Source: VRUE01 sp963805455 (lineage in GTDB: Bacteria; Actinomycetota; Thermoleophilia; Solirubrobacterales; 70-9). From it: a DNA stretch of 64,000 bases. The notes under the pieces are model-generated. The model had not been told where the DNA came from. It searched no databases and worked only from the letters and a program-made list of their open reading frames with translations. Positions within the stretch are counted from its first letter, which is position 1; each line of letters starts with the position of its first letter. Positions 25,159 through 32,575 of the stretch are shown piece by piece. Where the stretch lies: contig CAWDUJ010000010.1 in NCBI GenBank assembly GCA_963805455.1, forward strand, positions 194,979 to 258,978. The letters run 5' to 3'. Made by a program: the position numbers and the translations under genes.

Positions 25159-25845
25159 ATGCGCCCGAAGCTGACCTACGCGAACGTGGTTGCGACGCTC
25201 GCGCTCTTTATCGCCCTGGGAGGTGCTTCCTACGCCGCCTTCAAGCTGCCCAAGAACAGCGTCGGCACCAAGCAGCTGAAGAACAACGCCGTGACGCTGA
25301 AGAAGATCAAGAAGAATGCGGTCAACACGGCGAAAATTAAGAAGCAGGCTGTCACCGCCGCGAAAGTTAAGAAGGGCACTCTGACGGGGAAGCAGATCAA
25401 CGCTTCGACACTCGGTACCGTGCCCGCGGCTCAAACGGCTCAAACGGCTCAAACGGCGACCGCGCTCTCCGCGCCGGAAGAATGGCACGTGGTAGGGGCG
25501 CAAGGAGAGCCAAGCTTCGAAGCCGGATGGGAAAGCGCAACCGTCCCCCTTCTTGAGAGCGTTGCGTTTTACAAGGACCACGGGGGGGTTGTTCACTTGA
25601 GGGGCGAGGCGACCGGAGGCTTGTCCGGTGCCATTTTCCAACTGCCACCAGGCTTCCGCCCCCCCAGCGGGAAGATCCCCTCATTTCCCGTGCCCTGTTC
25701 TGGTACCGGCGGTACGTGCAACAGCATCAACCTGGGCAGCATTTACATAGCCGGGTCAGGCCTCTCCAATGAAGGCGACCTATTGGTCGCCCCGGGGACA
25801 ACCTCTGTGACCCTTGACTCGGTCGCCTTCCGCGCCGAATCCTGA
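25159..25845 (+). CDS. Surface stalk protein, copy A of six-member family
   Basis: 228 residues. Residues 1-28 (MRPKLTYANVVATLALFIAL then GGASYA) form a signal or signal-anchor. Residues about 30-85 are short repeats of the form NAVTxxKIKK, ending in KGTLTGKQINASTLGTVP, followed by an Ala/Thr/Gln low-complexity hinge (AAQTAQTAQTA). The C-terminal domain (about 105-228) contains WHVVGAQGEPSFEAGW, FYKDHGGVVHLRGEA, IFQLPPGFRPPSG and ends VAFRAES. The end domain resembles the C-terminal tip of some phage tail-fibre proteins. A surface-displayed stalk plus tip is the best inference; function unknown. Confidence 0.8.
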   Translation: MRPKLTYANVVATLALFIALGGASYAAFKLPKNSVGTKQLKNNAVTLKKIKKNAVNTAKIKKQAVTAAKVKKGTLTGKQINASTLGTVPAAQTAQTAQTATALSAPEEWHVVGAQGEPSFEAGWESATVPLLESVAFYKDHGGVVHLRGEATGGLSGAIFQLPPGFRPPSGKIPSFPVPCSGTGGTCNSINLGSIYIAGSGLSNEGDLLVAPGTTSVTLDSVAFRAES

Positions 25846-25901
25846 GCAGCGACCGACCGAACCTGAGAGGGTCCGGGGCGGCCCCCTTCCATTTGCTTCA
25901 G

Positions 25902-26019
25902 CCCACTAACGCGCCTCCCGCCGAATTGATCAATCCCCCTCGGAGGTCTACCGTGCATGGTGAGGCCTCGGCCCGTTGGGGAGGCAAGGCCAAAAGCGCG
26001 AACCCAATGGAGGCCTTAG
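25902..26019 (+). promoter_or_regulatory. Conserved promoter and leader, copy B
   Basis: CCCACTAACGCGCC at 25902-25915, TTGATC at 25926-25931, 17 bp, TACCGT at 25949-25954. The 65-nt leader forms a hairpin: GCCTC-CCC (25965-25969 and 25972-25974, with bulged GG) pairs with GGG-GAGGC (25978-25985), loop GTT. SD-like GGAGG lies before ATG 26020. Confidence 0.75.
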
Positions 26020-26691
26020 ATGCGCCCGAAGCTGACCTACGCGAACGTCGTCTCGACGCTCTGCCTATTCCTGTTGCTTGGCGGCGGAGCCGCCTACGCC
26101 CGGTCCCACCTTGCGAAGAACAGCGTCGGGACCAAGCAGCTCAAGAAGAACTCGGTCACGACAGCAAAAATCAAGAAGGAAGCCATCACTGCGGCCAAAG
26201 TCAAGAGAGGGACGCTGACCGGAACGCAGATCAACGCTTCGACCCTCGGAACGGTCCCTGTCGCCCAAACTGCGAATTCGGCAACCGTGGCAAACTCGCT
26301 CCCTGCTGCCGAATCGTGGCACGAAGTAGGCGCCCCCGGCGAGCCTGACTTTTTGGGTGGCTGGGAAAATTCGGGACCTGGAAATATCCCCGCGGGCTTC
26401 TACAAGGATCAGCTTGGGACTGTCCACCTTAGAGGATCAGTGAAAAATCCCCCCCCGGAAGAAGACAACATCATTTTCACACTCCCCCCAGGTTTTCGGC
26501 CCACCCCCGAATTGGATGCCGTGTTTACCGCTTACTGTACTGGCGGCACAGCCTGCGAATTGTTTGGGGGCCGCGTCGATATCTTGGGTAAGGACTATGC
26601 CGAACTGCCTGACGATTCGGGGCTCGTCTTGTCGTCGTCGCCCACCAACCAGGTGAGTCTTGACGGCATCACCTTCCGCGCCGAATCCTGA
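26020..26691 (+). CDS. Surface stalk protein, copy B of six-member family
   Basis: 223 residues. Same layout as copy A: signal or anchor MRPKLTYANVVSTLCLFLLL, a Lys-rich repeat stalk (KNSVGTKQLKKNSVTTAKIK), TLGTVPVAQTANSATVANSL hinge, and the tip domain with WHEVGAPGEPDFLGGWE, FYKDQLGTVHLRGS, FTLPPGFRPTPEL and the shared end ITFRAES. The signal region carries a Cys (TLCLFLL) shared with copies C, E and F but not A. Two Cys in the tip (AYCTGGTACELFG) could form a disulfide. Function unknown. Confidence 0.8.
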   Translation: MRPKLTYANVVSTLCLFLLLGGGAAYARSHLAKNSVGTKQLKKNSVTTAKIKKEAITAAKVKRGTLTGTQINASTLGTVPVAQTANSATVANSLPAAESWHEVGAPGEPDFLGGWENSGPGNIPAGFYKDQLGTVHLRGSVKNPPPEEDNIIFTLPPGFRPTPELDAVFTAYCTGGTACELFGGRVDILGKDYAELPDDSGLVLSSSPTNQVSLDGITFRAES

Positions 26692-26764
26692 GCCCCCTCA
26701 GAGATCCAGCCCACTAACGCGCCCTCTCGGACTCCGCCCATACTGGCGATAGACTTCGCTCACC

Positions 26765-26938
26765 ATGAGCGTCTGGATGTTCCGCGCTCATCTTGTCCTC
26801 GGCCTGGTCTTGATCGGCCTCGGGGTCGGTGAGCTCGTTCGAGGCGGACTGGGGCTCGGTTTGACCTACGTTGCCTTTGGCATTGCGTGGTGTGTTATCG
26901 CCTTCCTGAGACGCAAGGGCATCTTGCCTACCGCTTGA
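26765..26938 (+). CDS. Small two-helix membrane protein, 57 aa
   Basis: ATG 26765 to TGA 26936-26938. Two hydrophobic segments (RAHLVLGLVLIGLGVGELV and GLTYVAFGIAWCVIAFL) are joined by a short turn, followed by a basic end (RRKGILPTA). A copy of CCCACTAACGCGCC lies upstream at 26710-26723, as before the stalk genes, but I see no matching TTGAC/TACCGT pair. It is inserted between stalk copies B and C. Function unknown. Confidence 0.6.
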   Translation: MSVWMFRAHLVLGLVLIGLGVGELVRGGLGLGLTYVAFGIAWCVIAFLRRKGILPTA

Positions 26939-26977
26939 ACGAAGCCGCCGCAGCCGAGTCCTTACGCAGAGTTGCCT

Positions 26978-27099
26978 GACTAACGCGCCTTGCTTGCTTC
27001 CCGGTTGACCCAGTCCAATCCGGGGGTTACGGTCGAAGTGAGGGCCTCGGCCCTTTCGGTGGGCGAGGCCGAAAGCACTGGCCCGAAAAGGGGGCAAAT
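26978..27099 (+). promoter_or_regulatory. Conserved promoter and leader, copy C
   Basis: GACTAACGCGCC at 26978-26989, TTGACC at 27005-27010, 17 bp, TACGGT at 27028-27033. The leader holds the best hairpin of the set: GGCCTCG-CCC (27043-27053, one bulged G) pairs with GGGCGAGGCC (27061-27070), loop TTTCGGT, followed by GAAAGC. SD AGGGGG precedes ATG 27100. Confidence 0.78.
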
Positions 27100-27762
27100 A
27101 TGCGAAAGCGCATCCGGGGCAGCTTCAGCTACTCCAATGTGATGTCCACACTCTGCTTCTTCCTGTTGGTTAGCGGCGGAATGGCGTTCGCCGCCGGCCA
27201 CCTCCGCAACAACACGGTCGGCCCCAAGCAGCTAAAGAAGAATGCAGTGAGGACAGCAAAAATCAAGAACAAGGCGGTGACCGGGGCGAAGATCAAGCCC
27301 GGGACGATCACCGGGACTCAGGTCAACGCTTCGACTCTTGGCATCGTTCCCGCGGCACAAACCGCACAGACCGCGGCAGCCCTTGCGCCCTCGGAAGCCT
27401 GGCATGAAGTAGCGGAATTCCTCAACGGGTGGGAAAGCACGACTCAGGTCGTTGGTGGCCAACCGGAACCGGTGGCCTTCTACAAGGACAAGGAGGGAGT
27501 CGTCCACCTGAGGGGTGAGGTCAGTCAGGGAACGCCGAACACAGTGATCTTCCGGCTGCCTGCGGGATACCGTCCGGCCAGCGGCCACTTCATCGAGGAG
27601 CCTGTGTCGTGCTTCGGCGGGATTCGTTGCCCTTACGAAACGAACAGCGTGGCGATCACCGGCTCGAACTTCCCGAGTCCAGTGGGTGATGGCGCGGTCC
27701 TCTCACCAGCCGAGACCAAAAGCATATTCCTCGACGGCATCACCTTCCGCGCCGAATCCTGA
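27100..27762 (+). CDS. Surface stalk protein, copy C of six-member family
   Basis: 220 residues. The N-terminus differs slightly (MRKRIRGSFSYSNVMSTLCF) but the hydrophobic segment, the repeat stalk (NNTVGPKQLKKNAVRTAKIK), the TLGIVPAAQTAQTAAALAPS hinge and the tip domain are conserved: AWHEVAEFLNGWES, FYKDKEGVVHLRGEV, FRLPAGYRPASGHF, ending ITFRAES. A Cys pair (VSCFGGIRCPYE) matches the position of that in copy B. Function unknown. Confidence 0.8.
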   Translation: MRKRIRGSFSYSNVMSTLCFFLLVSGGMAFAAGHLRNNTVGPKQLKKNAVRTAKIKNKAVTGAKIKPGTITGTQVNASTLGIVPAAQTAQTAAALAPSEAWHEVAEFLNGWESTTQVVGGQPEPVAFYKDKEGVVHLRGEVSQGTPNTVIFRLPAGYRPASGHFIEEPVSCFGGIRCPYETNSVAITGSNFPSPVGDGAVLSPAETKSIFLDGITFRAES

Positions 27763-27820
27763 ACAACGACATGCCGGCCTATCCTGATAGCGCGTTCTGA
27801 CGACAACCGAAGGGAGCATG

Positions 27821-28009
27821 ATGCTCGATGTCGCACAACTAAAGTCGGCTCTTAGCGAAAGGGGAGCCAAGGCAGAGTGTCTTTCATGCGGGTCTGATGA
27901 CTGGGCCGATCCGCGATTCGTCAACTTGGCGAATACGTCCGCCTATTTGCTGATCTGTAATCAATGCGGCTTTGTTCGACTGCATGCATCCAAGGTCATA
28001 GCGTCCTAG
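27821..28009 (+). CDS. Small zinc-ribbon protein
   Basis: 62 residues from ATG 27821 (an ATG at 27818 is only 1 nt from the AGGGAG Shine-Dalgarno). Two CxxC knuckles, ECLSCGSDDW and LICNQCGFVRLH, make a zinc-ribbon; the CNQCGFVRLH end is common in small accessory or phage-related zinc-ribbon proteins. Partner unknown. Confidence 0.7.
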   Translation: MLDVAQLKSALSERGAKAECLSCGSDDWADPRFVNLANTSAYLLICNQCGFVRLHASKVIAS

Positions 28010-28221
28010 GAAGCTTCCCCGGAGTTTCAGCCAAGATGCCACTGTGAGGAAGCTCCATTGGCGTCATTAGGGCTTTCGCTCTGCCCTCGCAAAGGGGAAG
28101 GCCCTCCTGGGCGACCATCGGTAGATACGCCCCCATTGAAAAGGGACGAAAGGGGACAAACGCCGAGAATGCACCCGCGAGAGCAGCAGAGGACAATCAG
28201 AGCCGCACCGAGGAAACGGCT

Positions 28222-28243
28222 GCCTAGAGCCGAAAATCTAGGC
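28222..28243 (+). other. Hairpin just upstream of tRNA-Arg
   Basis: GCCTAGA (28222-28228) and TCTAGGC (28237-28243) form a perfect 7-bp stem with loop GCCGAAAA, ending 4 bp before the tRNA. There is no U-tract, so it is not a classic terminator. It might be a processing signal or a protein site. Confidence 0.4.
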
Positions 28244-28247
28244 GTCT

Positions 28248-28320
28248 GCCCCCGTAGCTCAGTGGACAGAGCGACGGCCTTCTAAGCCGTGGGTCGCTGG
28301 TTCGAATCCAGCCGGGGGCG
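28248..28320 (+). tRNA. tRNA-Arg (anticodon TCT)
   Basis: The acceptor GCCCCCG pairs with CGGGGGC at 28313-28319. D stem GCTC/GAGC, anticodon stem ACGGC/GCCGT with loop CTTCTAA, and T arm GCTGG-TTCGAAT-CCAGC are intact. The anticodon TCT reads AGA. CCA is not encoded. No duplicated 3' half was noticed nearby. Confidence 0.95.
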
Positions 28321-28359
28321 TGGGGCATCGATCATGCCTGTCGCGGGTTTAAGTGGGTG

Positions 28360-28452
28360 ATGGAGCGCAGGGAGCGACAGACCGACATCGCACTTGCGTT
28401 TCTCGCCTGCGCCTCGTTGGTCGGCATGGTCCTGTTCCGCAGGGTCGGCTAG
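28360..28452 (+). CDS. Possible 30-aa membrane peptide
   Basis: ATG 28360 (or GTG 28357) to TAG 28450-28452. The peptide has a charged start (MERRERQTDIA) and one hydrophobic helix (LAFLACASLVGMVLF). It might be a real small protein but there is no strong SD and no family evidence. Confidence 0.3.
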   Translation: MERRERQTDIALAFLACASLVGMVLFRRVG

Positions 28453-28500
28453 CCGGCCCGAAGGGTTTGCCGGGATTCGGCCTCGGGTACTCCCGTCGCC

Positions 28501-28644
28501 ATGACACTCCCACTGATACTCATCATTGTCGGGATCGTGCTCGCGCTGCTCGTGAGCTGGATCCTAGGAATCATCGTGATCGTGATCGGCCTGGCGATGC
28601 TGATCGTCCCGCGTCTGGGGGCCGGCCGAACCTCACGCATCTGA
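28501..28644 (+). CDS. Small hydrophobic membrane protein, 47 aa
   Basis: ATG 28501 to TGA 28642-28644. It is almost wholly hydrophobic (MTLPLILIIVGIVLALLVSW, then ILGIIVIVIGLAMLIV) with a basic tail, like short two-helix proteins common in actinobacteria. It lies 38 bp before the methyltransferase gene. Function unknown. Confidence 0.6.
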   Translation: MTLPLILIIVGIVLALLVSWILGIIVIVIGLAMLIVPRLGAGRTSRI

Positions 28645-28682
28645 ACCTCGGGCAGCTCCTGGCGCTGGCCTAGACTGGCGCC

Positions 28683-29723
28683 ATGGAGCTTGCCCCTTTC
28701 GTCGTCTGCCCGGAGACCCTGGGGCCGCTGGAGGCCCGCGACGACGGGTTCTGGTCGCCGCAGGCCGAGCGCCTCTACCCGGTCCGGGAGGGGCTGGTCT
28801 TCATGGCCTACCCCAAGCGAGACGCCTCGATGATCTCCGAGACGATGGAGGAGGAGCGAGAGTGGCAGGGCACCGACGAGGTCGCCTCTCGGAATCTCGA
28901 ATTCGTCCAGGAAAACGCCTCACGGGCGGTCGACTTCGTCAACATGCTGCGGCCCTTCGTCGAGGTCGACGGGCGAGCGCCGCGGGCCCTCGAGCTCGGC
29001 TGCGGAAACGGCTGGTTCAGCTGGCTGCTGGCGAGGTCCGGGTTCGAGACCTGGATGTGCGACTTCGAGTCGAACTCCCTCGCCACCGGCCTCAACCTCG
29101 AACACCCCAACCTCGGCGACGGGAAGCGCTTCGTCGCCGACGCCCGTTATCCGCCGTTCGCCGACGGCTCGATGGACCTTGTCGTCTTCAAAGAGTTCGT
29201 CCACCACGTCGAGGACTACGAGCTCCTCTTCAGCGAGGCCAATCGCGTCCTCCGCGACGGCGGCGTGATGGCGCTGATGGAGCCGGTCCGCAGCGTGCGG
29301 ACGACCATCTATGAGATCCGCCATCCCGACCCGCACAAGGGCCACCGGATCACCTGGCCGGGCGCCTACCTTAGGGCGATCCGCGGCGCTGGATTCGAGA
29401 TCGCGCACGAGGCCTACGAGTACACGCCGCGACCGGAGCAGGGGGGCTTCGGAGCGCGGATGCGGCAGCGGGCCGCCGGAGCCGTCGATGAGCGGCGGCC
29501 GACCGGGGACCGGTTCACGCGGCTCCACTTCCACCTGATCGGTGGCGCCCAGCTCGCGATCGTCGCCAGGAAGGCGCGCGCCATCCCGGCCCGCGAGCGC
29601 CCGCCGATGACCGTGATCAGCCCCGAAAACCTCGAGGTCGCGGACTCGGGCGCGAGCCCCTACGAGAGGTTTCCCGCCGTGCTCGACGAGGCGGCGTCGC
29701 AGCTCGATGGCGCCCCGGCCTGA
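28683..29723 (+). CDS. SAM-dependent methyltransferase with Trm112-like N-terminus
   Basis: 346 residues. Residues 1-40 (VCPETLGPLEA...SPQAERLYPVREGLVFM) look like a Trm112-type segment with only one Cys, so probably not zinc-binding. The class I methyltransferase fold follows: motif I LELGCGNGWFSWLL (about 101-114), the acidic motif II MCDFESNS, DARYPPFADGSMDLVVFKEF and VLRDGGVMALMEPVR. The C-terminal 100 residues are less familiar. The substrate may be a lipid or glycan precursor; nothing decides this. Confidence 0.82.
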   Translation: MELAPFVVCPETLGPLEARDDGFWSPQAERLYPVREGLVFMAYPKRDASMISETMEEEREWQGTDEVASRNLEFVQENASRAVDFVNMLRPFVEVDGRAPRALELGCGNGWFSWLLARSGFETWMCDFESNSLATGLNLEHPNLGDGKRFVADARYPPFADGSMDLVVFKEFVHHVEDYELLFSEANRVLRDGGVMALMEPVRSVRTTIYEIRHPDPHKGHRITWPGAYLRAIRGAGFEIAHEAYEYTPRPEQGGFGARMRQRAAGAVDERRPTGDRFTRLHFHLIGGAQLAIVARKARAIPARERPPMTVISPENLEVADSGASPYERFPAVLDEAASQLDGAPA

Positions 29724-29741
29724 GCGAGCCCGGAGCGGCTG

Positions 29742-30341
29742 ATGGCAGCCTGGAAGCTGCCGCTCATCGTCTGCGCGATCACCCTGCCGATCCTCGCCGG
29801 GTTTCTGACCGCCGGCCCGGCGCTCGGCGTCGCGGTCGGGGCGGCCGCGGTCCTCGCCCTGCTGGTCATCGCCGCCCGCCAGCGGCCGCTCGGCCCGATC
29901 GGCGCGCTACCGCAGGACGGCCACCACCGCCTGCTGCTCGTCGTCGCCGGTCCCGTCGAGGAGCCTGGCGACGTCCGCCGGATCAGGGAGGCGGCGGGCC
30001 TCGAGCCAGGGGCCGATGCCGAGGTGCGGGTGCTGGCCCCGGCGCGGATCGGCTTTCTCGATCGCTGGGCCTCCGATGTCGAGGACGCGCGCCACGAGGC
30101 GCAGCGCAACCTCGTCGCCACGGTCGCGGCGCTGGCCAAGGACGGGATCGACGCCGAGGCCCGGGTCGGGGACGAGGACTTCGTCCAGGCCATCGAGGAT
30201 CAGCTGCAGAGTTACGCCGCCGACGAGGTGGTGCTGGTCAGCGTCGACGAGGCCGGCTCCGACGCCGCGGAGCCGGCCGTCGAGGAACTCCGGTCCAGGT
30301 TGCGGGCCGACTTCCACCACGTCGTCCTCGGCGCCGGCTGA
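29742..30341 (+). CDS. Membrane-anchored protein with UspA-like domain
   Basis: 199 residues. Two hydrophobic helices (LPLIVCAITLPILAGFLTAG; LGVAVGAAAVLALLVIAARQ) are followed by a soluble domain from about residue 60: RLLLVVAGPVEEPGDVRRI, AEVRVLAPARIGFLDRW, EAQRNLVATVAALAKDGID, DEVVLVSVDEAG and a final strand HHVVLGAG. The order of strands and helices resembles the universal stress protein fold. It may follow the methyltransferase gene in one transcript (18-bp gap). Confidence 0.6.
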   Translation: MAAWKLPLIVCAITLPILAGFLTAGPALGVAVGAAAVLALLVIAARQRPLGPIGALPQDGHHRLLLVVAGPVEEPGDVRRIREAAGLEPGADAEVRVLAPARIGFLDRWASDVEDARHEAQRNLVATVAALAKDGIDAEARVGDEDFVQAIEDQLQSYAADEVVLVSVDEAGSDAAEPAVEELRSRLRADFHHVVLGAG

Positions 30342-30345
30342 GCGC

Positions 30346-31359
30346 TCAGCAGATATGGGGGCGGGCCCTGCTCTTTACGACCTGGAAGGCGCTGCCGGGT
30401 ATCCGCTTCAGCTGATCGAGGTTCTCGTCGTCCCAGCGGCGGTCGCTGGTGCCGCTGATGTAGTAGTTGGATCCGTTGTCGGCGACGATCATCCCGTAGT
30501 GCTTGAGGGCGAGCGCGATCGCCCGCGCCGGGCCGCTGAAGCGGTCGAGCCCGTAGCCCGCCCGCAGTCGCAGCCGCGTTCCCATCGCGGGGGCGTTGGG
30601 GTTGGAGGTGTCGCCGGCGCAGTGGGAGGCGGGGTGGACCCAGGCATTCCGGGTGCTCCCGAAGGTGACGCGGATCGCGTGTTCGACGTGTCCCGCGGCG
30701 GCCTCGTCGTAGCGGACCAGACCCGGGAAGATCGGCAGCCCGGCGGCGTCGGCCGAGGTCCAGGAGTCGGGGCGCAGGGCGCTCGAGCGCAGGTCCCAAC
30801 TAGCGCCCGAGTCGGCGTTCCAGTGGGGGCCGCCGCCTTGCTCGGGGAAGGCCCGGTAGAGCTCGTAGAGGGTGCAGCTCCCGCTGTCGATCGCCAACAC
30901 GTGCCGGTCGCCATCGCTGCCGGCGCCACCCTCGACCGGGGCCGAGGTCGGGATCGGGAACGGCCCCGGGTCGCTCTCGTCGCCGTAGGCGGTGTAGTGG
31001 ATCGCCAGGCCGGGCTGACGGGCCCCGACCACCGCGTAGGGGAAGCCGTAGGGCCGGGGGGAGCCGAAGTCGGGGTGCAGCAGGCCGCCTCCCTGGCCGT
31101 CGATGTAGGCAATGGTTGCGGCAGAGTTCCGCGCCACAGGGGCCTTGGAGATGTCCTGGTTCCAGGCGGCCTCGCTCGGAAGCGAGGGCGCCCGCAGCGA
31201 GAGCGAGGTCGGCGGGTCGGGAAAGACCGGGCAGCCGCCGAGGTCGGGGTAGGGACCGACGGCGCCGGCGGCAGCCGGGGCGCTCAGGCTGACGAGCGCG
31301 ACCACCAAGCCCAACAGGGGGCGTGTGAGTTTGACCCTCCTATGCGCGGTCAAACTCAC
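30346..31359 (-). CDS. Secreted protein, 337 aa, family not recognised
   Basis: Starts at GTG 31359, which overlaps the TGA of the upstream pentapeptide-repeat gene (GTGA). The N-terminus VSLTAHRRVKLTRPLLGLVV then ALVSLSAPAAAGA is a clear signal peptide. The mature part has GGCPVFPDP, HPDFGSPRPYGFPYAVVG, DSGSCTLYELYRAF, HWNADSGASWDL, SHCAGDTSNPNAPAMGTRL and ALKHYGMIVADNGSNYYISG. It looks like an extracellular all-beta domain with possible disulfides. I do not recognise a catalytic site. A 14-bp perfect inverted repeat covers its start region. Confidence 0.7.
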   Translation of the reverse strand: MSLTAHRRVKLTRPLLGLVVALVSLSAPAAAGAVGPYPDLGGCPVFPDPPTSLSLRAPSLPSEAAWNQDISKAPVARNSAATIAYIDGQGGGLLHPDFGSPRPYGFPYAVVGARQPGLAIHYTAYGDESDPGPFPIPTSAPVEGGAGSDGDRHVLAIDSGSCTLYELYRAFPEQGGGPHWNADSGASWDLRSSALRPDSWTSADAAGLPIFPGLVRYDEAAAGHVEHAIRVTFGSTRNAWVHPASHCAGDTSNPNAPAMGTRLRLRAGYGLDRFSGPARAIALALKHYGMIVADNGSNYYISGTSDRRWDDENLDQLKRIPGSAFQVVKSRARPHIC

Positions 31360-31361
31360 AC
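31323..31361. repeat. Perfect 14-bp inverted repeat over a coupled start codon
   Basis: GTGTGAGTTTGACC (31323-31336) and GGTCAAACTCACAC (31348-31361) are perfect reverse complements separated by 11 nt. On the minus-strand mRNA the arm contains the GTGA stop/start overlap and the loop region contains AGGAGG. It could be a translation-coupling hairpin or an operator. Confidence 0.8.
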
Positions 31362-31607
31362 AGGGGGTTGGCCATCGCGGATCCGCAGCCGTCCGACGTC
31401 GAGCTCCTCGACCTCGAGCTTGCCGATCTTCGCCCGCCTGATCGCCAGCCGACCGACCGTAAGCCGACCGATCGCGAAGCCGCCGACCGCAGCCGCGCCG
31501 ACCGCCAGCGCTCCGATCGCCGCCGCGCCGCGCGCCTGGGCGCCGATCGCCATCGCCGGCCACGCCTGGGGCTTGGGCCTGGAATTTCGGGCTACCTTTT
31601 TCCCCAC
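31356..31607 (-). CDS. Pentapeptide-like repeat protein, 83 aa
   Basis: From GTG 31607. After a short basic start (GKKVARNSRPKPQAWPAMAI) the sequence runs in five-residue units: AIGAL, AVGAA, AVGGF, AIGRL, TVGRL, AIRRA, KIGKL, EVEEL, DVGRL. A regular hydrophobic residue every fifth position suggests a small right-handed beta-helix, as in pentapeptide-repeat or bactofilin-like proteins. It overlaps the next gene by GTGA, so the two are likely co-translated. Function unknown. Confidence 0.65.
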   Translation of the reverse strand: MGKKVARNSRPKPQAWPAMAIGAQARGAAAIGALAVGAAAVGGFAIGRLTVGRLAIRRAKIGKLEVEELDVGRLRIRDGQPPV

Positions 31608-31640
31608 GCACCAACCGTAGCGCCTAATTTCCTTGCCATC

Positions 31641-32372
31641 GTGAGCCGGTCTGATCCTCTGCTCGTCGTCCAGCACGTCCCCTGGGAGGGGCCGCACCGG
31701 ATCCTCGAGGCGTTCGGGGACCGCTGCGTGATCGCCGTCCGGCCGTTGGACGGGGACGAGCTCCCTGGCCACGGGGAGGTTGCGGGTGCGATCTTCATGG
31801 GCGGTCCGATGGGGGTGGGGGAAAGCGACGCCCATCCGGGATTGATGATCGAGCGCGATTGGCTCAGGGAGGCGATCGAGGCCGGGCTGCCGACGCTCGG
31901 CGTCTGCCTCGGTGCCCAGCTGATCGCGCGGGCGCTCGGTGCCGAGATCAGGCCGGGCAAGGCCCCGGAGATCGGGTTCGCGACGACCAGGGTTCGCGAC
32001 CCCGGCGACCCGGTCGTCGGCGGCCTCGCCCCCGACGCCACGGTCCTTCACTGGCACGGTGAAGTGTTCGACCTGCCCGATGGGGCCGAGCTGCTCGCCT
32101 GGTCGGCAGGGACCCAGGTCCAGGCATTCCGGGCCGGGAGGGCCTGGGGGGTTCTGTTCCACGCCGAGGCCGACGCCAGGTTGGTCGAGTCCTGGCTCGC
32201 GGTCCCGGAGATGGCCGCTCAGGCACACGCCGCCCTCGGCCCCGACGCCGAATCAATCCTTCGCCGGCAGGCGGCCGAGCATGAGGAAGAGCTGGTCGCT
32301 CGCTCGACACCTGGGTTCCAGGCCTTCGCGGGCCTGGTTGCCGGTAGATTGGACGATCCGCGGTGGACGTAG
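31641..32372 (+). CDS. Class I glutamine amidotransferase-like protein
   Basis: 243 residues from GTG 31641. Nucleophile Cys in LGVCLGAQLIARALGAEI, catalytic His in VLHWHGEVFDLPDG, and FMGGPMGVGESD are the expected GATase-1 segments (the stand-alone GuaA-like group). Such proteins hydrolyse glutamine or related gamma-glutamyl compounds. The last codons and the TAG stop (32370-32372) lie inside the 5' end of tRNA-His, an overlap of about 10 nt. Confidence 0.88.
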   Translation: MSRSDPLLVVQHVPWEGPHRILEAFGDRCVIAVRPLDGDELPGHGEVAGAIFMGGPMGVGESDAHPGLMIERDWLREAIEAGLPTLGVCLGAQLIARALGAEIRPGKAPEIGFATTRVRDPGDPVVGGLAPDATVLHWHGEVFDLPDGAELLAWSAGTQVQAFRAGRAWGVLFHAEADARLVESWLAVPEMAAQAHAALGPDAESILRRQAAEHEEELVARSTPGFQAFAGLVAGRLDDPRWT

Positions 32373-32435
32373 CTCAGCTGGTAGAGCTCCTGGTTGTGGT
32401 CCAGGCGGTCGCCGGTTCGAATCCGGTCGTCCACC
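32363..32435 (+). tRNA. tRNA-His (anticodon GTG), island insertion target
   Basis: The acceptor GTGGACG pairs with CGTCCAC at 32428-32434; base G 32362 can serve as the extra G-1 of tRNA-His, opposite C 32435. D stem GCTC/GAGC, anticodon stem CCTGG/CCAGG with loop TTGTGGT, T arm GCCGG-TTCGAAT-CCGGT. The 3' half from 32393 is repeated exactly at 59271-59318. Confidence 0.95.
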
Positions 32436-32440
32436 CCTCA
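32393..32440 (+). repeat. att repeat, left copy (48 bp, tRNA-His 3' half)
   Basis: Bases 32393-32440 are identical to 59271-59318 over 48 bp; the bases just outside differ on both sides. The repeat starts in the anticodon loop and runs through the T arm and acceptor end to 5 bp past the tRNA. This is the standard footprint of a tyrosine-recombinase att core in a tRNA gene. Confidence 0.88.
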
Positions 32441-32497
32441 AAAATCTCCTGGTAGGGAGCCGATTTGACGAAACTGCTGTCGGATTCGGATTCGCTC

Positions 32498-32517
32498 GAT
32501 CTACTACAGGATCTACT
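32498..32517 (+). repeat. Putative recombinase arm-type site, left
   Basis: GATCTACTACAGGATCTACT contains TCTACTA and TCTACT 12 bp apart. A matching GATCTACTAGTTGGTCTACT is at 59166-59185 inside the other end (16 of 20 positions equal, same 12-bp period). Paired repeats inside both att sites are typical of integrase or excisionase arm sites. Confidence 0.5.
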
Positions 32518-32523
32518 CATCGC

Positions 32524-32572
32524 CTTCGGACTCATAACCCGAAGGTCGCTGGTTCGAATCCCGCCCCGCTAT
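32524..32572 (+). other. Relic of a tRNA 3' half with CAT anticodon (Met-like)
   Basis: The sequence reads anticodon arm TTCGGA-CTCATAA-CCCGAA, variable GGTC, T arm GCTGG-TTCGAAT-CCCGC, then CCCGCT. There is no D arm or 5' acceptor half upstream, and stems have mismatches. It resembles the displaced 3' half of a tRNA-Met left by another integration event. Confidence 0.6.
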
Positions 32573-32575
32573 AGG

